A stretch of DNA of 42,489 bases, from assembly GCA_947588275.1 (NCBI GenBank), contig CANPYJ010000012.1, positions 1-42,489 of the forward strand, written 5' to 3'. The position numbers were made by a program, and so were the translations under genes. The notes below the pieces were generated by a model. The model worked only from the letters and a program-made list of their open reading frames with translations. It was not told the DNA's origin and ran no database searches. Origin of the DNA: an uncultured Alphaproteobacteria bacterium (GTDB taxonomy: Bacteria; Pseudomonadota; Alphaproteobacteria; RF32; CAG-239). Positions 17,816 through 29,159 of this stretch are shown in pieces. Position 1 is the first letter of the stretch, and each line of letters opens with the position of its first letter.

Positions 17816-18736
17816 ATGAAAAAAGTGTTGATTTCGGTTATGATGCTGGCGCTCGTTTTGTTATGGACGGCGGCCGTTTCGGCATTTGTCCGCTATGAAG
17901 ACAAGCACCCCAAAAAACAAAGCGACGTCACGCTTACCGGTTATACCGACTATGCTCCTTTCGGGCAAGTCGAGTTTCCCGGCGAAGCCATTATCGGCAA
18001 ATTCAAAACTTTTATGCAGCCCATGCTGGACACCCTCGCCCAAGAAAACAAAATCCGCTATCGACAGAACTTTGACAAACAAAACTATCCGGCGCAGATT
18101 CAACAAGTGCGCCGCGGCGAAATAGACGTGGCTTTGGGCGTATACCACGAAACCGAAACTTTTCGCGGATTAGAGCTTGTTTATCCGGCCGTGCTGATTA
18201 ATCCGGTAACCGTCTTTATGCTGCCGCAAAGGATTGACGAAGTCAAAAGCACTGACGACCTCAAAAAGCTGAAAGGCGTGCGCACTTCCAAAGAAACATA
18301 CAGCGACTTCGTTGAGCAGCAGCTGGCCGCATACAATATCGAAACGGTGGACAACTCGTACGATTTGTTTGAACGTTTATTTACCCGAAAAGCCGACTAT
18401 ATCCTTATCAGCCAGTTTTACGGCTTGATTGAAGCCTCCAAGCTCGGCTTGCGCAATCAAATCAGCATTGCGAAACAAACGTTGTGGCAAATCCCGATGT
18501 TTATCGGCATTTCCAAACTTTCAAGACACCGCAAAATGCTGGCGCAAAAGTTTACGCGTTATCTGGAGAATCCTCAAAACCGCGAACTTTTGAAGCAAAA
18601 TTTGATTAAGTTTGTCGAACAGGCCGAGATTGATTCCCAAGGCGTGGTGCCGCCGACTTTCGGAATGGAACTGCCGGCCGACAAGCCGCTTGACGTTTCG
18701 GGAGAATCGGTTAGTATAAAAGAAAAACAGGATTGA
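17816..18736 (+). CDS. Periplasmic solute-binding protein, family 3-like
   Basis: The 306-aa protein starts at the ATG of MKKVLISVMMLALVLLWTAAVSA, a typical Sec signal peptide; the frame is open 19 codons further upstream but without a better start. The mature part has the two-lobe pattern of extracellular solute-binding protein family 3. DVTLTGYTDYAPFGQ begins lobe 1, RRGEIDVALGVYHETETFRGL is the ligand-region motif, and DDLKKLKGVRTSKETYSDFVEQQL is the crossing. No ABC permease or ATPase is adjacent, so it could be an orphan binding protein or a sensor. It is 3 nt upstream of the FzlA-like gene and probably co-transcribed. Confidence 0.8.
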   Translation: MKKVLISVMMLALVLLWTAAVSAFVRYEDKHPKKQSDVTLTGYTDYAPFGQVEFPGEAIIGKFKTFMQPMLDTLAQENKIRYRQNFDKQNYPAQIQQVRRGEIDVALGVYHETETFRGLELVYPAVLINPVTVFMLPQRIDEVKSTDDLKKLKGVRTSKETYSDFVEQQLAAYNIETVDNSYDLFERLFTRKADYILISQFYGLIEASKLGLRNQISIAKQTLWQIPMFIGISKLSRHRKMLAQKFTRYLENPQNRELLKQNLIKFVEQAEIDSQGVVPPTFGMELPADKPLDVSGESVSIKEKQD

Positions 18737-18739
18737 ATT

Positions 18740-19405
18740 ATGGTTTTATTGATACATCATCCGGTTTCGGCCGCGGCGCGCAAGGTTCGCCTGCAAATGA
18801 GCGAAAAAAAAATGCTCTTCTTTTTGCGGGAGGAAGAACCGTGGAAACTTTCGGATGACGTATACAAACTCAATCCGGCCGGCGAACTGCCGATATTTTT
18901 GAATGACGGCAAAATTATATCCGGCGTCAACGCTATCTGCGAATATCTGGAAGAAACCGTCGGCGAATCTCCCCTGCTCTTCGGCGACGCTTTGCAAAAA
19001 GCCGAAATCCGACGACTGGAAGATTGGTTTGACAACAAATTTCAGACCGAAGTATACCGCAATATCGTAATTGAAAAAGTTCACAAACGGTTTGCCAAAG
19101 GTTTGGCGCCGGATTCCAGAGCCTTAAAAGTCGGATTGAACAATCTGGTTTATCATTTGGAATACATTGAATGGCTGCTTGACCGGCGGCCTTATCTGGC
19201 GGCAGACGAGCTTTCGTTGGCCGATTTGGCGGCGGCGGCGCAACTCTCGGTGGTGGATTATCTGGGCGGCGTTCCTTGGGAGGACTTTAAGAATGCCAAA
19301 CTCTGGTATTCCAAAATCAAATCCCGCCCGTCATTTAAAGAAATTCTGAAAGACAGCATCCGCGGAATACTGCCGGCCAAACATTATGCCGATTTGGATT
19401 TTTAG
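18740..19405 (+). CDS. fzlA: GST-fold protein, likely FzlA-like cell-division factor
   Basis: The 221-aa protein has a glutathione S-transferase fold: a thioredoxin-like N-terminus (HHPVSAAARKVRLQMSEK, then PAGELPIFLNDGKIISGVNAICEYL) and a helical C-terminal domain (LSLADLAAAAQLSVVDYLG). It ends in PAKHYADLDF. A conserved C-terminal tail of this kind is, as I recall, characteristic of FzlA, the FtsZ-binding GST homologue that regulates division in Caulobacter and other Alphaproteobacteria. A general glutathione transferase is the alternative. It sits between a solute-binding protein (3 nt) and a lipoprotein gene (11 nt). Confidence 0.7.
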   Translation: MVLLIHHPVSAAARKVRLQMSEKKMLFFLREEEPWKLSDDVYKLNPAGELPIFLNDGKIISGVNAICEYLEETVGESPLLFGDALQKAEIRRLEDWFDNKFQTEVYRNIVIEKVHKRFAKGLAPDSRALKVGLNNLVYHLEYIEWLLDRRPYLAADELSLADLAAAAQLSVVDYLGGVPWEDFKNAKLWYSKIKSRPSFKEILKDSIRGILPAKHYADLDF

Positions 19406-19416
19406 AGGACAAAACG

Positions 19417-19842
19417 ATGACAAACAAGATTGCCTTTTTGCTTTGCGTACTGCTGCTGACCTCCTGCAAACTTTTTTCCAGAGGCGAAGGACAGGTCGTC
19501 TATCATTGGGAAAAAGGCAATACCGGTGTCGAAAAATTTTCGCGCGATCATGCCGAATGCCTGCTCAAAGCCAAGGAATTTCGTCTGATGCCGGATTTCA
19601 GACTGTGGTTTTATACCGAAGAAACCAAGCTTGATACCCGCGCCGACTGGAAGTCCGATAAAGGAATCTGGGCGTCGTACATTCCCTACCCGGGCGCCCA
19701 ACCGTTGATTATGAATTCCAAAAACGATGACAAAGACATTGATCCCAACCAATATCGCGACTGTATGATCGAAAAAGGCTATTGGCATCGTCGCCACGAC
19801 ATTCCCGAAATTACCAATATCAACCTTTACAGACGTCCTTAG
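19417..19842 (+). CDS. Small lipoprotein of unknown function
   Basis: The 141-aa protein has a lipoprotein signal (MTNKIAFLLCVLLLTSC, lipobox Cys17). The mature part is rich in aromatic and charged residues (HAECLLKAKEFRLMPDFRLWF, DCMIEKGYWHRRHD) and holds two cysteines, in HAEC and RDCM, that could form a disulfide. This AEC...CMxxKGY layout is common in small proteobacterial lipoproteins without assigned function. It is probably the last gene of the SBP-FzlA-lipoprotein unit. Its last 23 bp overlap the end of the convergent outer-membrane channel gene. Confidence 0.8.
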   Translation: MTNKIAFLLCVLLLTSCKLFSRGEGQVVYHWEKGNTGVEKFSRDHAECLLKAKEFRLMPDFRLWFYTEETKLDTRADWKSDKGIWASYIPYPGAQPLIMNSKNDDKDIDPNQYRDCMIEKGYWHRRHDIPEITNINLYRRP

Positions 19843-21271
19843 ACGGCCGCGGCTTTGTTTTTTTCGGCTCAACAGGCGAATATCCGCCGCCGGCAGCTTT
19901 GTAAAAGGCTATAATGTCTTGATAGATTGCACCGTTGCTGCTGATGCGCTGTTTTTGCGCCGATAGCAGGTTTTGTTGCGACGTCAAAACTTCGCTGAAA
20001 TCCAGCAAGCCTTGTTTGTATTTGAGCAACGTCAAATCGGCGACTTCGGTCTGCGCCTTTTCGGCCGCCGCGGCAGCGCGATTGGTTACGTATTCATTTT
20101 GCAGGCTCACGACCGAATTGCGAATCTCCTGCGCCGCCGTCAGAAGGCTCTGCCGATATTGCTCCAATTGCTCCTGCGCCGCATATTTTTGGAGTTTGAC
20201 ATTATTGACCAACGCGCCCCAATGAAACAGCGGCAAAGTTACCGTCGGCGCAAAGCTGTAGGTATCGCTGTCGGAACTGACAAGATTCGACAGTTTTTTT
20301 GATTGATAGCCGACAAAACTGCTCAGACTGACTTTGGGAAACAGTTCGGACAACGCCCGGCCTATCTGCGCGTTGTCAGATATCAACTGATATTCGGCGG
20401 CACGCACATCGGGACGGTTGCGCAATACCGTCACCGGCAAGTCGTACAGCCTGTCCAAATCATAAGCAAACCTTTTTGCGATCGGATTATGCTCCGGATT
20501 GTCCAACATGGTTTTGAGCTGTCCGGGCAGCCGGCCGACGAGAATCGCCAAGGCGTTTTCATAGGCTTCGATTTGGCTCTCAAGCTGCGGAATTTGCAAT
20601 TCGGTCGTCCGGACGATATAGGCCGACTGGTTGAGCGAAATGTCATCGGTTAATCCGGCTTTGTGTTTTTCGCTGACCAAATCATAAATGGAGCGCTGCA
20701 AACGCAGATTTTCTTTGGCGATGCGCAGTTGCTCCTGATTTTCGCGCAAACTGAAATAATCAGAGGCAATTTCGGCGGTCAGGCTCAAACGGACATTGTC
20801 CAAATCGGCCGCGGCAGCTTTGACCAAGGCCAACGAACTTTCGGTCAGACGCCGTCCGCCTCCCCAGATGTCAAGTTCCCATGCGGCATCCAAACCAAGC
20901 TGATAATAATCCGTGGAAATCGGAACGCCGTAATTAATGCTGTCCTTTACATAATTATAGCCGCCATCGGCGTTCAGCGTCGGCAAATAACTGACGGCAT
21001 TGATACGCAGGCTTTGCCTTGCCTGCCGCAGGCGCGAAACCGCCACCGCCGTTTGCGGGCTGTAGGTCAGGCCGCGCGCCACCAACGTGTTCAAAAAAGG
21101 GTCGTCAAATTGGGTGTACCAGTCGGTTGATATTTTCTGCTCCCGTCCGCTAAGCTGCAAACTCGACGCAATATCGGAAGACGGAAAAAACTGCGGGCGT
21201 TTGTAATCGGGACCGACCGAGCAGGCGGCCAAAAGCCAAATCGCGCTGCTCCACAAAAGTTTATTTTGCAT
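19820..21271 (-). CDS. Outer-membrane efflux lipoprotein (NodT/OprM family)
   Basis: The 483-aa protein starts at the ATG giving [17 protein letters not shown], a lipoprotein signal with Cys17; GGAGG lies 8 nt upstream. The frame is open upstream inside the RND gene but lacks such a signal. The [10 protein letters not shown] motif at the mature N-terminus is typical of RND outer-membrane channels of the NodT family. The two repeated halves contain long coiled helices and short beta strands, for example [15 protein letters not shown]. Its start overlaps the end of the RND gene by 11 bp, completing an MFP-RND-OMF operon. It may also serve the channel-less RND system at 155-4420. Confidence 0.93.
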   Translation of the reverse strand: MQNKLLWSSAIWLLAACSVGPDYKRPQFFPSSDIASSLQLSGREQKISTDWYTQFDDPFLNTLVARGLTYSPQTAVAVSRLRQARQSLRINAVSYLPTLNADGGYNYVKDSINYGVPISTDYYQLGLDAAWELDIWGGGRRLTESSLALVKAAAADLDNVRLSLTAEIASDYFSLRENQEQLRIAKENLRLQRSIYDLVSEKHKAGLTDDISLNQSAYIVRTTELQIPQLESQIEAYENALAILVGRLPGQLKTMLDNPEHNPIAKRFAYDLDRLYDLPVTVLRNRPDVRAAEYQLISDNAQIGRALSELFPKVSLSSFVGYQSKKLSNLVSSDSDTYSFAPTVTLPLFHWGALVNNVKLQKYAAQEQLEQYRQSLLTAAQEIRNSVVSLQNEYVTNRAAAAAEKAQTEVADLTLLKYKQGLLDFSEVLTSQQNLLSAQKQRISSNGAIYQDIIAFYKAAGGGYSPVEPKKTKPRPSKDVCKG

Positions 21272-24200
21272 TTTTGCGGCCTCCGTTTTTCTTAACTTTG
21301 CGATCAACAGCCGGAGATGTCGACCATCGCCATTCCTTGAGAGTTTCAAATACCGCGAACAACGCCGGTATAAAGATGATGCCGACAAAAGTGGCGGCTA
21401 TCATGCCATAAAACACCGAAGTGCCGATGGCTATCTGGCTGGCGGCGCCGGCACCGCTGGCCACAATCATCGGAAACACACCCAAAATAAATGTCAAGGC
21501 TGTCATCAGCACCGCCCGAAATCTTTCGCCGGCACCTTTTTTGGAAGCTTCAAGGATTGAATCGCCCTGCTCGCGGTAAGACTTGGTAAACTCAACAATC
21601 AAAATCGCGTTTTTAGCGGCCAGACCAATCAGCATAATCAATCCGAGCTGTGCATAAATGCTTAAGGACTGCCCCATAATATGAAGGCCGATAAGAGCTC
21701 CCAAAATGGCAAAAACGGTCGAAAACATCACCGCAAACGCCAACATCCAACTCTCATACAATGCCACCAAAAACAAATAGCAGAACAACAAGGCCAACGC
21801 GATAAGAAACGTTGCCAGACCGGCGGCTTCAACTTCTTGCAGGCTCAAACCCGTCCAAGCCACCGTATATTCCGCCGGCAAAACGTCGGCGGCCGTCTTG
21901 AGAACCGCGGCAATAGCCGTTCCGGTACTGATGCCGGCGGCCGCCTGCGCCGTGACGGCAGCGGCGGTGTACTGATTGTAACGATAGATGATTTTGGGCG
22001 ACAAAGTGGTGCGAACATCGGCAAAACTCCGAACTTTGATTTGCCGACCGCCGGCCGTTGGCACATACAAATTCAGCACATCGTCCAAGTTGCGGCGATA
22101 GGGAAAATCGGCCTGTACAATAACTTTGTTGACCTGCCCGCTCAAAGTGATGTTGTTGACATAACGCGACCCTAAATTGTTGGACAAAGCCGTAAACAAA
22201 TCGGAAATTTGAATATTGTAGCTTTCAAGTTTGGTGCGGTCTATGTCAAGATAGATATGCGGCGTGTCGGCAGTGAACGTGCTGAAAGCATAGGCCATGT
22301 CCGGCGAGGCGTTCAGACCGCGCAACAACTTCTCCAGCTCGGTATATAATTCGGCCGGCGTATCATTGCCGTCCACCGACAGCAGTTCCAGAGACAAACC
22401 GTTGCTCTGGCCGATGCCCGGAATTGACGGCGGCGCAAAAAAATTAATCTCGGCATTGCGAATATGACCGAATTTGGCTATCAAATCCCCGGTTAAAGAT
22501 TCTATGGAAAGCCGTTTTGACTTGCGCTCTGCCCAAGGCTTGAGGCCGACAACGCCCAGGGCCACGTTTTCGCCGCTGCCGCCCAACAACGAAAACCCGG
22601 CAATCGAAATAAAATATTGCACTCCCGGCATGGTCAGCGCCTGCGCCGAGACTTCGGCCAAAACTTCGTTGGTCTGATTGATGGTTGCGGTTTCGGCAAG
22701 CTGCACGTTGGCAAAAATTATGCCCTGATCTTCCTCCGGCAGAAACGACGTGGCGGTAAACCTGAATCCCAGCGCGACAACGGCAATTACGGCCGCAATT
22801 ACCAGCGCGGTAATTTTGAGATAAGTCGAAAACCAAGTGACGACAATCAGATATTTGCCCTTAAAATAATCGATGGTGTCATCAAACCATTTAAAAAAGC
22901 CGTGCGGTTGCGACTGTGCCTGACCGCCGCTCAAAAAGACGGCGCACAGCGCCGGTGACAAAGTCAACGCGTTGAAAGCCGAAAACACCACGGCAGTGGC
23001 GATGGTCACCGCAAACTGCTGATAAATTTTTCCGGTTATGCCGGCCATCAACCCTACCGGTATAAATATGGAGAGCAAAACGAACGTCGTCGCGACAATG
23101 GCGCTGCCAATCTGCCGCATTGCCTGCAAAGAGGCTTGTTTGGCGTCCATTTTTTCATAAGACATCAGATATTCGACCCGCTCCACGACAATAATCGCGT
23201 CGTCAACCACCAAACCGATGGCCAAAATCATCGCGAACAAAGTCAAAATATTGATGTCAAAACCAAGCATATAAATGACGGCAAACGTTGCAATCAGCGA
23301 CACCGGAATCGTAATCAATGGAATCAGAGTGGTACGCACTTTTTGCAAAAATACATATGTTACCAATACAACCAGAGAGAACGTGATAATCAGGGTTTCG
23401 ACAATACTTTCTATGGACGCACGCACATATTCGGTCGAATCGTAAGCAACCCGAAACTCGATATCTTCGGGAAAAGTTTTGCTCAGACGGGCAATTTCCT
23501 TGCGCACGTTGTTCATAATGTTCAGCGAGTTTGACCCCGGAGTTTGGCTGAGGCCGATGATTACCGCCGGAGCGTTGTCAAAGTTGGCGTTGGTAGCATA
23601 AGTGTCGGCGCCGAGTTCTATACGCGCCACATCTTTGAGCCGCACCACTCCGCCATCTTGCGCCGTGGCCACAATAATGTTGCGAAAATCGTCTGCCGTA
23701 TTGAGAAGTCCTTTTGCCGTGAGTGTTAAGACCACTGCCGAATTGGCCGAACTCGGAGCACTGCCGACGGCACCGATGGAAGCCTGCACGTTTTGCGCCG
23801 CGATGGCATTGACAACATCGGCACTGCTCAAGTTCAACGAATTGAGTTTTTCCGGATTAAGCCAAATGCGCATTGAATACTGCGGTCCGTAGATTGACAC
23901 ATCGCCGACGCCGTCAATGCGCCCGAGCGGATTTTGAATATTGGTATAAGCAAAATTGCTCAGGTACAAATCGTTGTAGGTATTGTTCGGCGAGCGCAAA
24001 ACCAACATGCCCAAAATATTGGACATTTGGGTCGAAACTTCAAGTCCCTCTTTGTTGACGATGTCGGGCAGCTGCGAGGTAACCTGCTGAAGGCGGTTTT
24101 GCACCTTGACCTGTGCAATGTCCGGATCGGTGCCGATATTAAAAGTGACAGTCAGCGTATAAGAACCGCTGTCATCGGAAGTGGATGACATATAGAGCAT

Positions 24201-24425
24201 GTCTTCAACGCCGTTAATCTGATTTTCTATCGGCACCGCCACCGTATCGACCAAAACTTCGGCGCTGGCACCGGGGTATGTGGCCTTAACGACAATCTGC
24301 GGCGGCGTAATCTGCGGATATTGAGACACCGGCAATACGGCGATGGCCAACAGGCCCAAAAGAATCATAACGATTGAGATGACGGCGGCAAACCGCGGAC
24401 GTTCGATAAAGTATTGCGAAAACAT
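21261..24425 (-). CDS. RND efflux permease, HAE-1 family (second system)
   Basis: The 1054-aa AcrB-type permease has the proton-relay aspartates in [20 protein letters not shown] (about residue 405) and the lysine in [13 protein letters not shown] (about residue 940). The pore-domain marker [15 protein letters not shown] is also present. It is clearly paralogous to the permease at 155, sharing the [13 protein letters not shown] start and a similar porter domain. Its ATG overlaps the stop of the MFP gene (TGATG). It ends inside the OMF start. Together these form a self-sufficient tripartite pump; the substrate is unknown. Confidence 0.95.
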   Translation of the reverse strand: MFSQYFIERPRFAAVISIVMILLGLLAIAVLPVSQYPQITPPQIVVKATYPGASAEVLVDTVAVPIENQINGVEDMLYMSSTSDDSGSYTLTVTFNIGTDPDIAQVKVQNRLQQVTSQLPDIVNKEGLEVSTQMSNILGMLVLRSPNNTYNDLYLSNFAYTNIQNPLGRIDGVGDVSIYGPQYSMRIWLNPEKLNSLNLSSADVVNAIAAQNVQASIGAVGSAPSSANSAVVLTLTAKGLLNTADDFRNIIVATAQDGGVVRLKDVARIELGADTYATNANFDNAPAVIIGLSQTPGSNSLNIMNNVRKEIARLSKTFPEDIEFRVAYDSTEYVRASIESIVETLIITFSLVVLVTYVFLQKVRTTLIPLITIPVSLIATFAVIYMLGFDINILTLFAMILAIGLVVDDAIIVVERVEYLMSYEKMDAKQASLQAMRQIGSAIVATTFVLLSIFIPVGLMAGITGKIYQQFAVTIATAVVFSAFNALTLSPALCAVFLSGGQAQSQPHGFFKWFDDTIDYFKGKYLIVVTWFSTYLKITALVIAAVIAVVALGFRFTATSFLPEEDQGIIFANVQLAETATINQTNEVLAEVSAQALTMPGVQYFISIAGFSLLGGSGENVALGVVGLKPWAERKSKRLSIESLTGDLIAKFGHIRNAEINFFAPPSIPGIGQSNGLSLELLSVDGNDTPAELYTELEKLLRGLNASPDMAYAFSTFTADTPHIYLDIDRTKLESYNIQISDLFTALSNNLGSRYVNNITLSGQVNKVIVQADFPYRRNLDDVLNLYVPTAGGRQIKVRSFADVRTTLSPKIIYRYNQYTAAAVTAQAAAGISTGTAIAAVLKTAADVLPAEYTVAWTGLSLQEVEAAGLATFLIALALLFCYLFLVALYESWMLAFAVMFSTVFAILGALIGLHIMGQSLSIYAQLGLIMLIGLAAKNAILIVEFTKSYREQGDSILEASKKGAGERFRAVLMTALTFILGVFPMIVASGAGAASQIAIGTSVFYGMIAATFVGIIFIPALFAVFETLKEWRWSTSPAVDRKVKKNGGRKNAK

Positions 24426-25567
24426 CAGTTTTTCTCCGCGGCAACTTTGATTTTGATGGTGGTGTTCTTATCAATGTTGCCGACCTTGTCGATAACCAGA
24501 TATTCATCGGCGCCGAAACGGTTGGCCAGCAGATAGTTGCCGTTTTGCTCACTGACGATTTTGACCGGCGTTTTGAGAAGCTTGCCGTTTTTGACGATAT
24601 AAACATACGACCCCTCGGGTGACAACACGACATAATTCTGCCGCACCAAAAAGCCGTCTTTTACCTGCCGGCGCAACAAAACATCGACATAAGCGTTGGC
24701 CACCAATTCGCCGGCCGGATTTGCAAAATCGGCATAAACCGCTATTGATCCGGTGGCCTTATCCAACGCGTTGGAAGTATATTTGAACTTTCCCGCCGGC
24801 TTATAAAGATTGCCGTTGGCCAAACGCAGACGAATTTCTTCGCCGGCAAACAATTCTTGACTGCCTCGGCGGGCCATCGCATCAAGATATTCTTTGTCGG
24901 TAACCGAAAACACCACCCGAATCGGATTATATTGGATAATGGACAAGAGCGCCGGCGAATCGGGTCCGACGTAATTGCCGCGCGTGAGGCTGACATCGCC
25001 GACTATGCCGTCAATGGACGATTGCAAAACCGTATAGTCGTACATTACCTGCGCTTTGGCCTGATTGGCACGGGCTTCCTCAAGCGAACCGAGCGCACTC
25101 AAATATCGGGCTTTGGCACTATCGGCCTCCGACTGCGAAACAGCTTTGCCGCCGGCTTTTTGAATCCGTTCATAATAAACTTTGGCATTGTTAAAATCTG
25201 CCTGAGCCTGCGTAACCGCGGCAACGGCGGCATTGAGTTCGGCCTTGTAGCGGCGCTGATCAATCAGCACCAAATTATCTCCGGCCTTAACTTTTTGGCC
25301 GCCCTCAACCAAAACATCGGCAATATATCCGCTGACGTTGGGCACCAATTCAACCGACTTTATGGGCGTCACATAGCCTACATGCGTTGTGGTAACCGTT
25401 ACGTCCTGCGGTTTGAGGGGAATCACATTCAAAACCAATTCGCGCTTGGGCGGCGTGGCCGCCGAATGGGCCGGCACGCTGCAAAACACGTAGCCGCCTC
25501 CGACCGCCGTCAAAAGCGCCAAAACGACCGCCGTTCCGGCATAAGATTTCTTTATTGCAACGCTCAT
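24425..25567 (-). CDS. RND periplasmic adaptor (second system)
   Basis: The 380-aa membrane fusion protein has an N-terminal anchor or signal (about residues 10-30). The lipoyl-like half-motifs lie around [20 protein letters not shown] and [16 protein letters not shown], separated by an alpha-hairpin (about 110-170). The beta-barrel segment [17 protein letters not shown] follows. It is the first gene of the MFP-RND-OMF operon and overlaps the RND start. No regulator gene is adjacent, unlike the first pump; the divergent neighbour is a glycosyltransferase. Confidence 0.92.
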   Translation of the reverse strand: MSVAIKKSYAGTAVVLALLTAVGGGYVFCSVPAHSAATPPKRELVLNVIPLKPQDVTVTTTHVGYVTPIKSVELVPNVSGYIADVLVEGGQKVKAGDNLVLIDQRRYKAELNAAVAAVTQAQADFNNAKVYYERIQKAGGKAVSQSEADSAKARYLSALGSLEEARANQAKAQVMYDYTVLQSSIDGIVGDVSLTRGNYVGPDSPALLSIIQYNPIRVVFSVTDKEYLDAMARRGSQELFAGEEIRLRLANGNLYKPAGKFKYTSNALDKATGSIAVYADFANPAGELVANAYVDVLLRRQVKDGFLVRQNYVVLSPEGSYVYIVKNGKLLKTPVKIVSEQNGNYLLANRFGADEYLVIDKVGNIDKNTTIKIKVAAEKN

Positions 25568-25719
25568 ATCCCTTTTTCTCCCTTGACGTCCATTTAAATA
25601 ATGAGGCTTGCCGCCAATTCAATATGCCTAATGTTGTTTATGGCTGCCTGATTTTTCTTGGAGACCGATAAAATTTGTGTTAGGGTGGCAGAAATATGTG
25701 TGGAAAAGGAACATAAACC

Positions 25720-26868
25720 ATGAGCAAAAAAGTCGAACCCGTCGTTTTGCAAGTGCTGCCGGAACTGGAATCCGGCGGAGTGGAAACCGGTACCATAGAG
25801 ATTGCGGCGGCGCTTCAAGAACAAGGAATCAAAAACTTTGTGGCCTCTCAGGGCGGACGGATGACACACGAGCTGAGCAAGCTGAAAATCACGCATCTTA
25901 CGCTGCCGCTTAAGACCAAAAACATTTTTAAAATGCGCCAAAACGCCGAATATCTGGCCCAATTTATCAAAAAGAACGGCATAAATATCGTGCACGCGCG
26001 CTCCCGTGCTCCGGCATGGAGCGCCTATTGGGCCGCCAAGAAAACCGGCGCCCATTTTGTCACCACGTTTCACGGCACATACGGCTTTGGACCTTTGGGC
26101 ATCAAAAAGTTTTATAACCGCATAATGACCTATGGCGAGCGGGTCATCGTGATTTCCAACCACATCAGAAATCATGTGCTGAAATATTATAACGCCGACG
26201 CCGACAAACTGCGGCTGATTCACCGCTGTGCGGACATTGCCCGCTTTAATCCGGAGACGGTTTCGCAAGAGCGAATCATTAAGGCGGTGCGCGAATACAA
26301 TATCCCCGACGACCGGCCGGTGCTGACGCTGATTGGCCGCATGACGCGCTGGAAAGGTCAAAAACTGCTGATTGAAGCGCTGTCGAAAATGAAAAACCAA
26401 AATTACTACTGTATCATCGCCGGCGACGCACAAGGACGCAACGCCTTTGTCGAAGAACTTAAGAATCTGGCGCAAAAATATCATTTGCAAGGACAAATCG
26501 GTTTTTACGGCAAAGTCATCGACCCGCAAGTTCTGATGCAGGTGTCCACGGTCATATTGTCTACCGCCATTGAACCCGAGGCTTTTGGCCGCATATCAGT
26601 CGAGGGACAAGCCATGGGCAAGGTTGTGGTGGCTTCCAACATCGGCGGCACGCTTGACACCATCATCGACAACGTGACCGGCAAACTGTACGAAAGCGGC
26701 GATGCGCAAGCCTTGGCCGACGCCTTGGACTGGGCTTTGAGCCTTTCGGAAGCGCAAAAAGCCAAAATGGCCAAAGCCGCCATAAAAAATGTAAAAGAAA
26801 ACTTCACAAAACAAATTATGTGTGATAAGACAATAGCTGTCTATCGCGAATTGGTAGGCAAAAAATAA
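25720..26868 (+). CDS. Glycosyltransferase, GT4 family
   Basis: The 382-aa GT-B enzyme has an N-terminal acceptor domain (LPELESGGVETGTIEIAAAL) and a C-terminal nucleotide-sugar domain. The latter shows TLIGRMTRWKGQKLLIEAL and the GT4 retaining motif EPEAFGRISVEGQAMGK (E-x7-E). It is likely a cytoplasmic or membrane-associated enzyme of LPS or other envelope glycan assembly. AAGGAA lies 8 nt before the ATG. Only 22 nt separate it from thrS, so the two are probably co-transcribed. Sugar specificity cannot be told. Confidence 0.88.
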   Translation: MSKKVEPVVLQVLPELESGGVETGTIEIAAALQEQGIKNFVASQGGRMTHELSKLKITHLTLPLKTKNIFKMRQNAEYLAQFIKKNGINIVHARSRAPAWSAYWAAKKTGAHFVTTFHGTYGFGPLGIKKFYNRIMTYGERVIVISNHIRNHVLKYYNADADKLRLIHRCADIARFNPETVSQERIIKAVREYNIPDDRPVLTLIGRMTRWKGQKLLIEALSKMKNQNYYCIIAGDAQGRNAFVEELKNLAQKYHLQGQIGFYGKVIDPQVLMQVSTVILSTAIEPEAFGRISVEGQAMGKVVVASNIGGTLDTIIDNVTGKLYESGDAQALADALDWALSLSEAQKAKMAKAAIKNVKENFTKQIMCDKTIAVYRELVGKK

Positions 26869-26890
26869 GAAATTTACAAGGATTTTTACA

Positions 26891-28816
26891 ATGGTTACGA
26901 TAAAATTGCCTGACGGCAGCGTTATGAACATGGACAGCGGTGTCAACGGATTTGACATTGCTCAGAAAATCAGCGCCGGCCTTGCAAAGGCGGCTCTGGC
27001 GGTCAAAATCAACGACAAACTTCAAGATTTGTCAACCCCGATTACAACTGACGCCACAGTAACCATTATCACCGCCAAAGATAAAGAAGGACTTGCCATC
27101 CTGCGCCACTCTTGCTCACATATTATGGCCGAGGCGGTCAAAGAACTGTGGCCGAATGTGCAAGTAACCATAGGCCCGGCTATCGACAACGGCTTTTATT
27201 ATGACTTCGCGCGCCAAGAACCGTTTACCACGGAAGATTTTGCCAAAATCGAAGCCAAAATGCACGAGATTGTCAAACGCGACGAAAAAATTTCGCGCAA
27301 GGTTTTGCCGCGAGCCGAAGCCATCAAATTTTTTAAGGACTTAGGCGAAAATTACAAAGCCGAAATTATTGAGGATTTGCCGGAATCAGAGACAATCTCG
27401 CTTTATACGCAAGGCAATTTTACCGACTTGTGCCGCGGGCCGCACGTGCCTTCAACCGGCAAAATCGGCGATGCCTTCAAATTGACCAAAGTGGCCGGTG
27501 CTTATTGGCGCGGCGATTCCAACCGCGAAATGTTGCAGCGCATCTACGCCACCGCATGGGCCAACAAGAAAGATTTGGACGCTTATTTGCAAATGCTTGA
27601 AGAAGCGGCCAAACGTGACCACCGCAAACTCGGACGCGAGATGGACTTGTTTCATTTTGAGCCGGATTATGCGCCGGGCGCCGTTTTTTGGCACGATAAA
27701 GGCTACAAAGTCTATCGCAAACTTATTGACTATATGCGGCGGCGGCAAGAGAACAACGGCTATATAGAGATTTCTACCCCGCGAGTCATGGATCGCTGCT
27801 TGTGGGAAACTTCCGGTCACTGGGAGAAATACGGCGCGCACAACTATTCCGGCCAGACGGAAGACCACAAATGGTTCTGCATTAAGCCGATGAACTGCCC
27901 CGGCGGCCTGTTGGTTTATAAGCAGGGAATCCGCTCCTATCGCGACTTGCCGCTCAGAATGGCGGAGTTTGGCAAGGTCAACCGCTACGAAGCTTCCGGT
28001 TCGCTGATGGGGTTGATGCGAGTGCGCGAATTTACGCAGGACGATGCGCACATCTTCTGTACGCCGGAACAAATGGAAGAAGAATGCATCTCAACCTTAA
28101 AGCTGATTTTTGACATTTATCGGGACTTTGGCTTTGACAAAGTCAAAATCTATCTGTCTACGCGGCCGGAAAAACGCATCGGCTCGGACGAAATTTGGGA
28201 TTTGTGCGAAAAATCTCTGGCCAATGCCCTCACCAACCATGGTTATGAATATGAGATTAACGAAGGCGAAGGCGCTTTTTACGGGCCTAAGCTGGAATTT
28301 ATCCTCAAAGACGCCATCGGACGCGAGTGGCAGTGTGGCACTATTCAGGTTGATATGAATCTACCGCAGCGTTTTGACATCAGTTATATCGGCGAAGACG
28401 GCGAAAAGCACCGGCCGGTTATGCTGCACCGCGCGTTGTTTGGCTCAATTGAGCGCTTCTTGGGCATTTTGATTGAACATCATGCCGGCAAACTGCCATT
28501 GTGGCTGTCACCGGAACAAGTCGTGGTGGCACCTATTGTCAGCGATGTCAACGACTATGCCGAAGATGTGGCGGCCAAGCTGCGCACTGCCGGACTTTCG
28601 GCCAAAACGGATTTGCGCAACGAAAAAATCACCTATAAAATCCGTGAGCACTCACTGGCCAAAATTCCGGTGATTGCCGTGGTCGGCGCCAAAGAAAAAG
28701 AAAACGGCACGGTTACGGTGCGCCGTCTGAGTTCTGACAAGCAGGAAGTGATGACGACGGAAGATTTTATTGCGGCTTTGCTGGTTGAAGCGCAAATGCC
28801 CAGCCAAAATCGCTGA
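26891..28816 (+). CDS. thrS: Threonyl-tRNA synthetase
   Basis: The 641-aa enzyme has the full bacterial ThrRS layout. It comprises an N-terminal TGS domain (about 1-62), an editing domain with HSCSHIMAEAV and DLCRGPHVPSTG, a class II catalytic core and a C-terminal anticodon-binding domain. The zinc ligands are in KPMNCPGG (Cys), DDAHIF (His) and MLHRALFGS (His). AAGGAT precedes the ATG. It follows the GT4 gene closely, and no T-box or thrS leader structure is possible in the 22-nt gap. A terminator hairpin follows. Confidence 0.98.
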   Translation: MVTIKLPDGSVMNMDSGVNGFDIAQKISAGLAKAALAVKINDKLQDLSTPITTDATVTIITAKDKEGLAILRHSCSHIMAEAVKELWPNVQVTIGPAIDNGFYYDFARQEPFTTEDFAKIEAKMHEIVKRDEKISRKVLPRAEAIKFFKDLGENYKAEIIEDLPESETISLYTQGNFTDLCRGPHVPSTGKIGDAFKLTKVAGAYWRGDSNREMLQRIYATAWANKKDLDAYLQMLEEAAKRDHRKLGREMDLFHFEPDYAPGAVFWHDKGYKVYRKLIDYMRRRQENNGYIEISTPRVMDRCLWETSGHWEKYGAHNYSGQTEDHKWFCIKPMNCPGGLLVYKQGIRSYRDLPLRMAEFGKVNRYEASGSLMGLMRVREFTQDDAHIFCTPEQMEEECISTLKLIFDIYRDFGFDKVKIYLSTRPEKRIGSDEIWDLCEKSLANALTNHGYEYEINEGEGAFYGPKLEFILKDAIGREWQCGTIQVDMNLPQRFDISYIGEDGEKHRPVMLHRALFGSIERFLGILIEHHAGKLPLWLSPEQVVVAPIVSDVNDYAEDVAAKLRTAGLSAKTDLRNEKITYKIREHSLAKIPVIAVVGAKEKENGTVTVRRLSSDKQEVMTTEDFIAALLVEAQMPSQNR

Positions 28817-28832
28817 CGTATCGGCTTATAAA

Positions 28833-28860
28833 AAAAGTCCGCCACAATAGGCGGGCTTTT
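28833..28860 (+). terminator. Terminator after thrS
   Basis: AAAAGTCCGCC, loop ACAATA and GGCGGGCTTTT form an 11-bp stem with one T-G pair, 16 nt past the thrS stop. The T run is short (4). Confidence 0.75.
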
Positions 28861-29159
28861 AAAATTTGCCGATGTGTAAATTATTCTCTCGCCTTTAATT
28901 AAAGACGACTTTCGTTTGCAAGGTGTGATTGGCGCAGACGGCGCATGTTCTGCCAACCTCGGGTTGACGGCTGGGATGTGCTCTTTGCATTATAAAAGTA
29001 TTAAAAAAGTGCTCTTTGACGGCGCCCAAGAAACAAACCAAAACCGCAAATTAGTTTTATGAAGACAGGCATTGTTGTTGACAAGCTTTTTAAGATACGC
29101 AACGTGCAACAATAGAAAGCCATTATGAACAGTATTATTAACAACCAAAATCTATTCTT

